Shown one piece after another: positions 1-11,497 of a stretch of DNA of 64,000 bases. The first letter of the stretch is position 1. Each line of letters opens with the position of its first letter. Both the position numbers and the translations under genes were made by a program. The DNA is from Nemertoderma westbladi (lineage: Eukaryota; Xenacoelomorpha; Nemertodermatida; Nemertodermatidae): NCBI GenBank assembly GCA_032718475.1, contig JAUCBJ010008254.1:33070-97069 (forward strand). The letters are read 5' to 3'. Under the pieces are notes generated by a model. It saw only the letters and a program-made list of their open reading frames with translations, ran no database searches and had not been told where the DNA came from.

Positions 1-3000
1 TACCAAGAACTCATCCCCGCCACCGACCAGGTAAATTATCCCAAATTGGAAGAACACGTTGCACGCCTAGACGAATTCCACAAACAACACCGGAGGACCC
101 TTAGCCTCGTGAGAGGCTACGAAGAACAGTACTACAAGAGAGCCGAAAGAACAGACGCAGAATCGGTGCGAACCTCCAATACCAGGACCACAATTCATCG
201 AAAGAAAACGGGGTCCTCAAGACACCAGCGCTCCAGCGCTAGGAGCGAGATATCCGGCTCAGCGCGCAGTTCTCAAGGGGGGCCGCCACTCCGAGATCAG
301 CTACGAGAACAGAAGGCATTAGCCCTCAAAGCTCGGATGGAAGATGAGTACGTTCAACTGCAAACCGAGCAAGACATATTAGCCGCCGAAATGCAAAAGC
401 GGGAGGCCGAACAAGAGGTCGAACGGCGGGCCGAACAACATAGACAGGAGGCTGAACAACGTGAACGAGAGGCCAAACAGGAGGCTGAACAACGTGAACG
501 AGAGGCCAAAAGGGAGGCTGAACAACGTGAACGAGAGGCCAAACAGGAAGCTGAACAACGTGAACGAGAGGCCAAACAAGAGATCGAACAACGTAAATGG
601 GAAGCAGAAATGCGTAAACAACATGCCGAGGCCCAAGCGATTCTCATCCACAAAAAGAATGCGGATATTGCGAAACTCGCGGAATATGAAGCCGCACTTA
701 TAGAACGAGATATCCAACTATACGAGGACTGGGAAAGGGAAATAGATCAGGAATATGAACCAATCCCGGTACCGGAGTTAGAGAAGTCATTTACACCAAC
801 AGCGGCAAAACTTCCGAAACCCGAGATCCCGCCTATCATACAGTCTACGTTATCGGCACAAGCACCGGTGTTCCATCCCCCACCGGTTACGCTGAAAAAT
901 GAGGAACCGTGTTTCCCATCCAACCCCACGACAACGAGTGTACCCAAGTACGAGCCTGAAAGGGACTCGGAACGGGACGCCACTCCCCGATCCAACAACC
1001 CATTTATATCCACACCACAAACCCATAGTCGCATCATCATTAAAACTCCACCTATCATTGATCCATCGAGTATGGGAGTGAGTGCCAATAACTATAACCC
1101 TCCGAGTCACTCCAGTTCAGACGACGTCAGTATTATCCGGGCGTTGGAAAACCGCCTTGCCATGCCTAAGATGGAGATCCGCACCTTTGAAGGAGATCCC
1201 GTCGATTACCTCAGATTCAAGAAACGGTTCTTTGCGCAGATTGGATCAACGGACATAGCCGACGCACAGAAATTGGTATATTTATCGCAATACCTGGGTG
1301 ACAAACCACGCCGAATTATTGCATGTTTTGAGGGAGGTTCTCATGAGGCATACTATGACGCATGGAAAACTCTAGATAAAAGATACGGAAATACCGGAAC
1401 TATAATTAATAAAACTCTAGAGAGACTGATACAGGACGCGGGATCACTAGGGGACCCACAGAACATCCAGGAATTCTCCGACTCTATGAAAGATGCCTAC
1501 TATACTCTGAAACCCTTGAATAAGGAGGACCAGGTGAACAACATTCTAAACCTCCGACAGATCGCCCGGAAGTTCCCCGGATGGCTACAAAGTAAGTGGG
1601 CTTATAAATGCGTAGATCTCCGGCGCAGACATCCAGATCGAGATCCTAGCTTCCTTGAAATGTCGGCATTCCTGGACGATATCTCCGAAGCCATGAATGA
1701 CTCGATGTTTTCAAAACAGAGTCTCGCCAAGTTGGACGGAATAGAGAGCAACTCCAGGAGTAAGATACCCCCTCAGAAACCGAGATTCCGCCCCCCACCG
1801 GTGAGTACGATGGCCATCACCATGGCCGAGGATTCCGACGACGAAGACTACGAGGAACCGACATCCGCCGAGGAATGGGCGTGTTACCTTGCGAATTGGG
1901 CACCCGAGAGGGAAGGCATCACAAACTCCCTCCTCTGTCTCTTCTGTGGAGAAAAACATAAAGTGGAATTCTGCAGGAAGTTTCAGTTCGCCGAACTCGT
2001 CCCACGCTTCGAGGCGATAATGAAACACCGAGGATGCTTCCAGTGTCTTGGAACAGGTCACTATGTTCGGGATTGCGACCAAAGATCGTGCTGTGCCATC
2101 TGTAACGACCAACGTCATCACACGCTCTTCCACATCCCCGCGAACTTCGATTTCACTACCCTCCCCTTTCGGATCGAAGACAAGCGAAGAGGAGAAACGA
2201 ACCACGTTTTCAAAGGAACCCGGACAACCCAACGGAGAGAAACCAACCCGTTTAAAATCTCCACCGATACACCACAAGTAACAAATATTTCAGCCATGAT
2301 TAATCTTATAAATCGCCGCTACATGGTCTTCGCAAAGGTAATCCCAGTAAGGATTCAAGGAGTCGGCAAATCCCTGATGACGCTCGCGTTCCTTGATAAC
2401 GGGTCTGACGGAACCATCATCGACCGGGATTTCCTCGAGCAACTCGGCCTAGAATATGAACCTTGTAAACGGCCCATACAAACCATCACCAATAACAGAG
2501 AGGTAGAGTCCGGGGAGGTGCAACTCCAGATGGAAGGAGTGATGAAGGGCTACGAAACGGTTAAGTTAACCATCAAGAACGCCTTGGTACACACAGACCT
2601 CCGAGTGCGGTTCCGACAATCGGCCGAGTACGCCCCCCTCATACAATTGGACCGAGACGATGTAGATCTGAGGTGTCCGCAGTTGGACGTAAACCGCATC
2701 ACCCTACTGATCGGACTTGATACACCGGAACTACACATCCCCACCGGAGATATCGCCCGATCTATAAAACAGGATGACGGATTTTATGCTGAACGAACAA
2801 TAATGGGATGGACACTCTGCGGCATTAAGGAAGAAACTACTGACACCTATACCTACCTTCCCAAATGTCAGATTAAAGAGAATGTAACCTCCGTGGGTTA
2901 TTGCTCAGCTACGGACCTTGACGAGGATTTGTTTCTGGAGACCGAGAAAACCCAACAAGAGATGACGAAATATTTTAATCTAGAGACCCAGGAGTTCGCT

Positions 3001-4002
3001 GAAAAGGACGAAAACCCGTCCGAAGAGGATCAATATTGTATGGACGTTCTCGACCAGGCCACGTTCAAAGACGGACACTGGTGTTCACCTATGTTATGGA
3101 AGGACCCAAACAAACCAATGGCAAACAACGCCAGCATGGCACTTAGGCGACTTAAGGGGATTCTACGCCGGCTGAATGACCAACCCGAGATAAAGGAGAA
3201 ATATAATACCGTAATCCAAGGATATCTCGACGATGGATTAGCAGAAATGGTACCACGGAATGAACTGCAAGGTGGTAAAATAACATATTATCTCCCAACC
3301 CACTATGTGGTAGAAGCCCGGAAGGGTGGGAAAATCCGAGTGGTAAATGATGCCGCCACTATGTACCAGGGTGAATCCCTAAACAGTCAGCTTTACACAG
3401 GACCCAACATATATAGTACACTCATCGGCGTATTGATCAGGTTCAGGGAAAACCGGGTAGCATTCACCTGCGACATCAAGGCCATGTTTCATCAAGTTCG
3501 TACGCTACCAAGAGAATCAGACTGTCTACGTATCCTATGGATGGATAAAACACTAACTCAACAGGAGATTAGTCAACTCACGATAAAGGACGTAGACATA
3601 ATGCGTATGGTCGTCAGGATCTTCAGCGCTAAGGACTCGCCGGTAGCATGCAGTGACATGCTGAAGAGGACGGCAACTATGTGCGAAAACGAGTTCCCTC
3701 CAACCGTTTTAGAAACCATCCGACGATGCTTTTACGTGGACGATGGATGCGCCGGTGCAGATAATGTGGACGAGGCATATCGGCTAGCAATGGGGATGGT
3801 AGAATGTCTAAAGAAAGGAGGTTTTCCGCTCATGAAGTTCAGATCCCACGACAAAACACTTATGGAAAAGTTTCCGGAGGACATCCGACTGGAAAATAAC
3901 AAAATGTATTCGGAGGATGTGGAACACCGTGTACTCGGGATTGAATGGGACATAGAATCAGACGAATTCATTTTCAAATATAAACCCCTACCAAACCTAT
4001 GA
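1..4002 (+). pseudogene. BEL/Pao element A: gag, protease and reverse transcriptase part (5' end outside window)
   Basis: The frame is open from base 1, so the true start is left of the window; the first start-like codon at 46 is TTG. Numbering from 46: a charged coiled coil (about residues 90-220) with an 11-residue repeat, a DUF1759-like gag region (about 375-540), zinc knuckles C-x2-C-x3-H-x4-C (near base 1936) and C-x2-C-x4-H-x4-C (near 2038), a DUF1758-type aspartic protease with motif LDNGSDGTIID (near 2388), then BEL-type RT with AFTCDIKAMFHQV and the catalytic YVDD at 3733-3744. The protease active site reads D-N-G where D-S/T-G is usual. The frame stops at 4002 and the homologous text resumes in another frame at 3999, so this copy carries a frameshift. 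Order gag-PR-RT-RH-IN and the following domains fit BEL/Pao. Family assignment is strong; activity is unlikely. Confidence 0.93.
446..576 (+). repeat. 33-bp tandem repeat inside element A gag
   Basis: Four near-identical 33-bp units starting near 446, 478, 511 and 544 encode an 11-residue heptad-like repeat (EAEQREREAKQ). A fifth, diverged unit follows. The repeat lengthens the gag coiled coil without breaking frame. Confidence 0.85.
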
Positions 4003-4379
4003 CAAAAAGGGGATGTTTGTCGATAAAAAGCGCCATCTTCGACCCACTAAATTTCATCTCTCCAGTAACCTTGGCCGGAATGAACCTGATTAAGGAAATG
4101 TGGATAGAAGGACTGGGATGGGACGAAGAACTCCCCCCACACCTCAGCGTCAAATGGAGAAAATGGACGGAGCAGCTCGAACACCTACATCTTATGCGGA
4201 TACCTCGACCGTTCTTCCTCGATAAACTACCCACCGATATCTTCCAGCTCCATACCTTCTCGGATGCTTCGAATGCCGGAATTGGCGTAGTCACCTTCTT
4301 ACGAAGACTCAGCAACGATGGAAACGGCGATATGAGCTTCTTATTTTCTAAAGCCAAGCAGTATCCGGGGAATTCGTAG
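3999..4379 (+). pseudogene. BEL/Pao element A: RT-RNase H connection and start of RNase H
   Basis: Frame +3 continues the polyprotein after the break at 4002. It starts with the BEL-typical TKRGCLSIKSAIFDPLNFIS segment and reaches the first RNase H acidic motif, HTFSDASNAGIGV, near 4250. It ends at a stop at 4377-4379, where the homologous text moves to frame +2 near 4365-4370. The overlap with the previous piece is only 4 bp. It is part of a decayed polyprotein, not a separate gene. Confidence 0.88.
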
Positions 4380-4714
4380 CAACGATTCCAAGACTCGAGC
4401 TACAGGCTGCAGTTTGGGCAGTAAGACAGAATCGCATGGTCATGCGGAACCTACGAATCCCCATCGAGTCTCAACACTTCTGGGTCGATTCGAGTATAGT
4501 TCTCTATTATCTCCACTCTCCATCACGGCGTCACACTACGTTTGTTGCGAACCGAGCCACGGAGATTAAACAGTGTACCGGCCGAGAACAGTGGCACCAT
4601 GTGAACGGGAAAGAAAATCCAGCGGACTTATCAAGCCGAGGTGCCACCCCAAAACAACTCGGTAAAAGTAAACTTTGGCTTACAGCCCGGAATTCCTACA
4701 GCAGCCACAATTAA
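4370..4714 (+). pseudogene. BEL/Pao element A: RNase H end
   Basis: Frame +2 carries the rest of RNase H: IPRLELQAAVWAVRQ, then HFWVDSSIVLYYL with a conserved Asp, then the BEL-typical NGKENPADLSSRGATP. A further frame change between about 4675 and 4714 leads into the integrase piece. The domains are in the expected order, so single-base indels rather than rearrangement explain the breaks. Confidence 0.87.
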
Positions 4715-6129
4715 CATGGAGTACCCGATTCGACCCCGAACTCGATAGCGGAAAATACTCCGAGGACGATAAAGAGATCCGTAAAGTCCATAGAAGCAAC
4801 GCAGTGGAAATTTATAGCTGTCTGACTGAGCCTGCAAAGGACTCGGGCAGGCACTATAACGTTGCGACGATCATGCAACCAGCGGCGTCTTTACATCTGT
4901 TGATCGAGCGAACCTCATCAATGAGACGGCTCATCCACCACATTATAACCCTTCACAACTTCCTACGGTGGAAAAATAACAAGCCGATAGTTCAACGGAG
5001 TATACAAGAACTCATTATCGCGGAGAAGTGTGTCGTTGGATATGTCCAGAGAGAAAGTTTCCCCAATGAGTGGGAACAACTCAGTGCGGGCAAGACCTTG
5101 AAACCGGATAGCCCAGTCTACCAACTGAGACCAATGATGGGAGAGGACGGACTGATCCGACTGAATACCCGGATGGTAAACGCCCCGGTCGAATATGAGG
5201 TTAAATACCCAGCGCTTCTGCCCGGAACTTCAACACTAGCCAAGCTATTAATTCAACAATGTCGCGAGGAGAACCATCACGCAGGACAAACCTGGATTAT
5301 AGCTAATATAAGACAAAGATATTGGATCACACACATCCAGCCACTGATCCGGAAAGTGTTGAAACGTTGCTTTGTCTGCAGAAGATATCTAGCGCCACCA
5401 CTCACACAAAAGATGGCCGACTTACCAGCCACCCGTCTACAGCCCGATTCCCCACCATTCTACGTCACCGGAGTGGACTGTTTCGGTCCGTTTACGGTCT
5501 TCGAACGACGATCCAACATCAAATGCTGGGGGGCCATATTTACATGCCTTAGGTCTAGGGCAATCTACCTAGACATTGTGGTGAACCTTACGCAACACGC
5601 ATTCATCAACGCTCTGCGTCGGTTCGTGGCAAGCAATGGGACATGTCGTCACATGTATTCCGATAACGGCACAAACTTTGTGGGAAGAGAAAGAGAACTT
5701 AGAGAGGCGATCGAGGGATGGTTTACCGATAACACCGCATCCCAAGTCTGGAAGGAACACCAGATACAGTGGCACTTCCAGACCCCCTTAGCACCCCATA
5801 CGAGCGGGGTATGGGAGAAACTGATCGACCTAGTGAAACGATCCATGCGCGTTGCTCTAGGAGACACCCGGGTAACCCATGACACCCTCCGCACAACATT
5901 CTGCGAGATCACAGCTACCCTGAACAACCGACCCATTGTCCCTATCCGCGACGACCCCACAGACCTGGAGCCCCTTACTCCTAATCACCTACTGGGGAGA
6001 CCTAAACTCATGTTCTCCCGGAGACAATGTTTCCGGATCCCAACGATATTGCGAGACATACGAACTGGAAGAAGGCCCAAGCGTTGGCAGCGCATTGGTG
6101 GAGAATCTGGGCCCAGGAGTACCTCATAA
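4675..6129 (+). pseudogene. BEL/Pao element A: integrase
   Basis: Frame +1 encodes the integrase. A zinc-binding H-H-C-C module is visible (ENHHAGQTW..., ending CFVCRRY, bases about 5270-5385). The catalytic core has Asp in GVDCFGPF (codon 5476), Asp in YSDNGTNFVG (codon 5662) and Glu in GVWEKLIDL (codon 5815), a D-50-E spacing that fits BEL/Pao. The residues after about 6055 stop matching integrase, and the C-terminal domain continues in frame +3. The three catalytic residues are intact but the frame breaks on either side imply an inactive copy. Confidence 0.9.
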
Positions 6130-6434
6130 CCCTCCGGACCAGGAGGAAGTGGAACAACACCTACAGGAATGTCGAAGTTGGCGACATGGTACTAGTAAAA
6201 GAAGACCTTAAAGACCGCGTCCACTGGCCTGTGGCGCGAGTTGTGACAATACATCCGAGTAAAGATGGACTTGCGAGGACTGTGACGATACGAACGGCAA
6301 AGGGCCACTACCAACGCCCTATCCAGAGGCTGTGCCTTCTCGAAGGCAATGACAGCGGTGACTCTACGAGAGGTGATAAGTTCCCTACTCAAGATCCTGC
6401 TGCAGACATTGGTGACAATTACAAATGCGTATAA
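6027..6434 (+). pseudogene. BEL/Pao element A: C-terminal DUF5641-like domain
   Basis: Frame +3 ends the polyprotein: the segment EVGDMVLVKEDLKDRVHWPV followed by ARVVTIHPSKDGLARTV and RPIQRLCLLEG is the conserved ending of BEL/Pao pol proteins (DUF5641-like). The stop is TAA at 6432-6434. The true domain begins near 6055, after the frame change from the integrase piece. Confidence 0.88.
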
Positions 6435-7741
6435 ACCCTTCTCATCCTGTTGACAAACTCTTTAAACTGTGATTTATCGACAATGAAAATGGACCCCCCT
6501 TAAACCAACTGTAACCACGCAATGGTATTTGTGTTTCCTCGTGTGTTATGTGGAGTCCAGCGTCACCCTGCAGAGGTTTCGACTGACGCAGGGTCGCTTA
6601 TGTATTGTTTACCCTGATTTTGGTCATCGGGACCAACGATATTGGATTATTGGAAATGGAAAAGATTTGAAGTGGAATTCATTGTATTCATCGCAGTATG
6701 TTATGTTGTCCGTTGCGTGCGCAGTTCGGGGCGTAGGCGGTGTAACTAGTCCAGCTGTAGATCCCGGATTGCCGCGCAACACCCCCTCTATCCCGTTATT
6801 CTGGTGGGTCCATGGTGCATCCACATGACTTCGACGATAGAGGGTTTTATGTTTCTCAGTCGCGTTATTCTGGTGGGACCGTTGCGTGGATTTTGGGGCA
6901 TAGGCGGTGTAACTAGTCCAGCTGTAGATCCCAGAATGTTGCGTAACCCTATCCCACATGACTTCGTCGACTGAGCTTTATGTTGTTGGGAGTGTTATTC
7001 TGGTGGGTCCCTGGTGCATCCACGTGACTTCACTCCTAGCGTCTTCATTGTCCGTTACGTGTGCAGTTTGGGGCGTAGGCGGTGTAACTAGCCCAGCTGT
7101 AGATCCCAGATTGCCGCGTAACACCCCTTCCACGACAAAGATTTCCCAAAGAAGATGATTGAATGTAGTTGGAAATGATGAAAAGAAACAGACGACATTA
7201 CTATAAACCTGAATGGTGACGCGTATGATGATGAAAATGAAATGATGCGCACCCTGGTGCTGCGCTTATAACAAATGATGACAGCCGGGGGGCTATAACC
7301 CCAATAATGATGTGGAAATAAACAAAATTGAGAATAAATGGTGGAACTAAATGATGTGGAAATGTGGAAATAAATGAAATGTGAAATAAACAGTGGAAAT
7401 AAATGTGTTGAAATATGTTGAAATAAATGAAATGAGATGAAATAATAAAGAGAAATGAAAAAAGACAAAAAAAAGGTATAAAAAAGTCTGAAGAAAAGAA
7501 TTGGAAAAAAGAAAGGACATAAAAAGTCATAAAAACTGGTTGGATATTAATGTATAGTTATAGTAACTGTAAATGCCGAATGTATTAGCAATAAGATGAT
7601 AGATGCCTATATAGCAATGTTATTTAATAAACTGAACTGAATTATTCTGCAATCACTATAGTTTCAGACTTTCTGGACTTATAATTAACTGATCTAATTC
7701 TATGGGAATATTCGCAACCCAGATCCCCTGACTTTGATACA
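6435..7741 (+). other. Non-coding stretch after element A pol; possible LTR
   Basis: No convincing gene. The stretch contains a three-copy diverged tandem repeat (6710-7135), an A/T-rich simple region (about 7320-7530) and an AATAAA signal near 7625. A 3' LTR is expected somewhere here, but the matching 5' LTR lies outside the window, so borders cannot be set. The segment TTGGAGCACCCTGCT at 7744 resembles a primer-binding site following an LTR end, but I could not match it to a tRNA. Confidence 0.45.
6710..7135. repeat. Three diverged tandem copies of a ~170-bp unit
   Basis: The core GGCGTAGGCGGTGTAACTAG recurs (GGCATAGG... and ...AACTAGC variants) near 6730, 6900 and 7073, each followed by CCAGCTGTAGATCCC. 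The segment TTATTCTGGTGGG also recurs between copies. Spacing is close to 170 bp. The copies have diverged, so the duplication is not recent. Confidence 0.75.
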
Positions 7742-8495
7742 AATTGGAGCACCCTGCTAAATGAGAACGTGGAGTCGTTAAATTCACCGGGCGAGAGGGA
7801 CCGGATTCCAAGAATCTACGAGCCCTGGTTAGCCGATGCTAGTACGAGACTGAAAAGAACTCGGAACGCAAAGGCAACCGGAGGGGACGATTCGTCGTAT
7901 TGGGAAACGTTCCGGCAGAGCGTCTACAGATCCCGATGTTTGATCTACGACAACGAGGGAAACGCGACGCCCACCTCGAAAGTGATTACGTTGGCGAGAT
8001 GTCAAAGTTTCGTCGACGACAAGAGTACGTACCTCGCCCACTGGGGAAACCTGTCGGAGTGTACAGCGACGCTTCGAGAGGAACGTATATCGACCATCCA
8101 AAATCGCGACTACTACCAAGAAAAATACGGGGCGAAAGAATACGGTCGATCCTTGGTCGTCGTCCTCGGAACCCTGGACGGTTTGGTATTGGTGTGTCGA
8201 ATATTTCCGACACCCAGACAGGAAGTGCAGGCAGCCGGAGCGATCTGGTTGCTACCTCCGGAAATCCAAAAGATCCTCTTCGACTTCAACGTCATTAAAA
8301 TCGGGTCAGGATATAAAGGCGGACGTCCGGAACGACTACGCGAACGCTCCTTCAGGAAGAAACCGATGAGACGACCTCAACGCCCTTAGCCATTGCGTCG
8401 ACACTCAAACGCTACTAGCCTGGTTACGATTCGCCGAGTTCATGCGAGGATTCCAAGAGGTGAGACCGACGAAATCCGGGATCGGCTAACTCGCT
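7742..8495 (+). pseudogene. DEDD 3'-5' exonuclease-like gene, N-terminal part (broken)
   Basis: Frame +2 is open through 7769 (a GTG; no clear ATG) to 8389. The tail matches the pattern of WRN/RNase D-type exonucleases: a hydrophobic strand (SLVVVLGTLDGLVLVCRIF), a helix (WLLPPEIQKILFDF), then IKIGSG at about residues 176-181, where DEDD motif II sits. The motif II Asp appears one base out of frame near 8320, so one indel separates it. In the new frame, TGA at 8367-8369 and TAA at 8487-8489 interrupt the text before the next part. A D-x-E at residues 61-63 (DNE, just after CLIY) is a candidate motif I, though further from motif II than usual. The gene lies on the same strand as element A pol, 1.3 kb downstream. 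Function is inferred from pattern only. Confidence 0.5.
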
Positions 8496-10250
8496 GTGCT
8501 AAACGGCGGCATCGACTTCAAACCCCAGAAATTCCGGGACTATAATAAAATATATGGTGGATACCCGGGATTAGAAATAAAGAGCGAGCGAGAGGGTCGA
8601 TGGAAGGACGTTGATCGGAAGTGGACGATACACCAAAGGTGGGAGAATCCCGATCGACGGAACTACGTCTACGTCGTTATGGAGTGCTACACCGTCGCTA
8701 AGTTTATCTGTAAAACTCTCGATAACCTTATTACGGCGGTTCCTCTTTCCTTCGTCGACTACGACTGGAACGAGGTTATAAACCACGCGTTCAAAGCGGT
8801 CGAGAACATCACACAGGGAGAGACTAAAACACTCGCTGTTATCGATTCCTGGGACGAGAGCGGACCTTACGACATCCCTACGATTACCGAACTTCTCGGT
8901 GCGGAGGAGCCTCTGATTTCTTCGGAAGGGGAAGAAATATGGCTAAATGAGGGTGTTCTACTCTCCACCCCAAAGCGACAACTCGAGCCGGAGGCCGCTT
9001 ACCAACCGGCCGCCAAACGGGTTGCCTCCACCGAACCAACGACGGAAGCGGGCGTTTCCTCACCACTCGGCTTCGGTAGCCCTGCGAGGGAGTTGGTTAC
9101 TACCTTCGTGTTAAACGACTTCGGCGATACGTGCCAAAGGTTATCCCCGTATCCTTCCCCAGGTGGCGAAGACTGGTCATCGGAGATTCCGAGTACCAGC
9201 AATCAACGGACCCACTCAGCGATATTGGTCGAGAAGGGCCCCAGCGCTGCGCCGACTCCCGACGATCTCCTCGGAATCCCTCCGTCGAAAACCCCGGCAC
9301 CTCTTCGCCGACCAGCATTGGCTACCACACCCTCCGTTCCTCAGGATCCTATGCGACTAACCCGTTGGTACGCCGAGCAAACCGAATGGATCCACTGCCA
9401 GAAACGGTCGTCCGAGTTGAGACCGACGGGACACAAAGAAGGTTATCGTAGCGAGGACCTACTACGCAAAAGCCCAGCCTTCCGCGGGCTACCGACCACC
9501 GCGAGTATTCAGAAGAGCGACCGACGACTCGAGTATCACGTCGGCGTCCCGATTCCGATATTCCCCAGTCGAGAGATGCAGTTGGAGGTGTGCGGCGACT
9601 GTGGATCGGAGCAGTGCCCACGCGGTAGAAGGAATCGGGTTACCGATTCATGCCTCCAGCTCCTCGGGATACTCTATTGCCCATACTGCGCGACATCGGG
9701 CCATGACGTTTCCGTCTGTCCGATCCTATATAACCTCTGCACCACGTGCGGTTTCCGTGGACATTCCTCTAGCCCCCGCTGCTATATCAAATGTCCTACC
9801 AAAGACGTTACCGCTATGGGAAATATGGTCATGTTTGAAACATACGCAAACAGCCACATAAAGACCAAGGTTCGGAGAAACGCTCGGAATATCGCGCAGG
9901 AGATGGCGTGCGGGTACTTCTCCTTCCCGGAATGCCTCCACACGTCGGCCACGCTGCCTTTCCATTACGTGGATTTGTTGCTGAGCGCTGGATTATTCGG
10001 CCCATTCGAAGTCATTAGACGCTTATACTCGTATAAAGAGGAGTTCGGTGACGGAGAGTGGTTCCTCGAGGCTCGCAACTCCGAGTTGGAACGACGAACC
10101 GATATGATCCCGATGCCATCGAAAGGAAGAGCCGCCAGGAGACAAGCCGAAGCGTTGCTCACGATGGATGTTGACGCTCCTCTACCAGCTATAGCGATCG
10201 ACGAGAGCCGACGGGCGAAGAGGCGAAAGGCGTATCAGAGAAAGAAATAG
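8496..10250 (+). pseudogene. Same gene, C-terminal part: exonuclease motif III-like segment, linker and zinc knuckles
   Basis: 584 codons from a GTG at 8496 to TAG at 10250, in frame with the DEDD text of the previous part. Residues about 65-85 (NYVYVVMECYTVAKFICKTL) resemble motif III, Y-x3-D-x2-x-A-x3-hydrophobic-Y/I, but Glu stands where Asp is usual. A Pro/Ser/Thr-rich linker follows (about 150-330). Then comes a Cys cluster: CGDCGSEQC, the classic knuckle CPYCATSGHDVSVC (C-x2-C-x4-H-x4-C) and CTTCGFRGHSSSPRC (C-x2-C-x4-H-x5-C). The protein ends in a basic tail (RRAKRRKAYQRKK), a possible nuclear signal. CCHC knuckles point to nucleic-acid binding as in gag proteins. It may be a third ORF of element A or the gag-like gene of another element. 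Confidence 0.6.
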
Positions 10251-10915
10251 TGGATCGGGATATTCCAGGAACATCTATCGAACATTTATTTTTATACATA
10301 TATATATAAACTCTAGGCCAAATTAATCAAAACTATGCAATATTAAATTTGGGTTTTTTATATTGGGAATGACCTACGCAAACTCAATCTACCGACAGAC
10401 TTCACGAAGGTCATTGGGGGGGGACTGTTCGCGGTATTTCAACTTTTCATAACTCGAGTTGAATATTTTTTGTATTGATTTAAAATGATTATTCCGATAT
10501 TACTACTGGGTGCAGGACCATGGGTTTTGGGCACATTCTATAAACTGGGGGCGATTTATGGGCGAACTTTGGGGCGACTTACAGGGTACGGGACTAATTT
10601 CATGTTTATAAGGGCCAGGGGGGGGATGGAAAATTCAAGCAGTATTCAGGTTAGCCTGATTACTATTAGGCCCTGGCCAACTTTCTGCTGCCTGTAGAGG
10701 TGGATTTGGTAACGCGCCAGGCCTAAAGGACAAGGACTGCCCTTAGCGGTCCCTGGCCAACAGCAGTTATTACGAGCCTGAAAAGGACATCGGAACACAC
10801 AGACAAAGGACTGGACTCTACTGGCCTACCGACTGTTCGGAGCAGTTTCTTGGCTGCCGAAGCGACTACGAGCCTGAAAGGGACTCGGAAAGCCTAGGTG
10901 GTTGGGTTTCTGTGA
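10251..10915. other. Non-coding stretch after the exonuclease-like gene
   Basis: No recognisable gene. It begins AT-rich. A 70-codon frame at 10485-10697 has no family I know. The segment 10867-10890 is identical over 24 bp to element A gag at 949-972, and a diverged version lies near 10773, so part of this stretch probably derives from the same element family. Confidence 0.4.
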
Positions 10916-10919
10916 TGAA

Positions 10920-11215
10920 CCGACGGACCCCTAGCCAAGCTGTACTGGTTCTCGATGATCGAACCCTTCGGGGTTCGGGAGGGGTGGGACGGACACGCGA
11001 ACGGGTCCACCGACACGACAGACTCCTAGCCAAGCCGTACTGGTTCTCGATGACCGATCCCTTCAGGGTTCGAGAGGGGTGGTACGGATACGCGACAGAG
11101 TCTACCGACTGGACCGACCCTTAGCCAAGCCATGCTGGTTCTCGATGATCGATCCCTTCGGGGTTCGGGAGGGGTGGAACGGACATGCGACAGGGTCGAC
11201 CGACATCGACACTAC
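10920..11215. repeat. Three tandem copies of a ~95-bp unit
   Basis: The motif AGCCAAGC is followed by TGGTTCTCGATGA, CCCTTC and GGGTTCG at 10933, 11028 and 11123, giving a 95-bp period. Units are about 85-90% alike by eye. Each contains a small inverted repeat (CCCTTCGGGGTTCGGGAGGGG region). No coding role is evident. Confidence 0.85.
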
Positions 11216-11497
11216 GGCATCAAGACTAGGACCGAGGGAAAATCTGGGGAACATTAGTTAGGCTAAAATCTGAGCGAACAGTGGGTAATTAAATAATATA
11301 CTGTAGGGATTTATATTGTCGTGTATAATTATTGTGAATATTTGGTGTATATTGATTTGGGGAAGCCCAAAATTATTCTCAATCAGGATTGTACAGGATT
11401 GTACATTGTTACAGGATTGTAACAGGGTTCAGTGAGATTAACTACATTAAAGAATATATCCAACCAATGCAGCTTTTTCTCAACCGCAATCCTGCAT

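Noticed and set aside
354-717. Minus-strand frames rich in Ser/Cys/Arg or Phe/Leu opposite element A gag
   Set aside because: They are mirror images of the coiled-coil coding repeat, with no family match.
7744-7758. Primer-binding site TTGGAGCACCCTGCT at a presumed LTR end
   Set aside because: No tRNA 3' end could be matched and no paired LTR is in the window; kept only as a remark.
10485-10697. 70-codon plus frame starting MIIPILLLGAGPWVLG
   Set aside because: It is short, in a non-coding stretch, and no family is recognised; the hydrophobic start alone is not enough.
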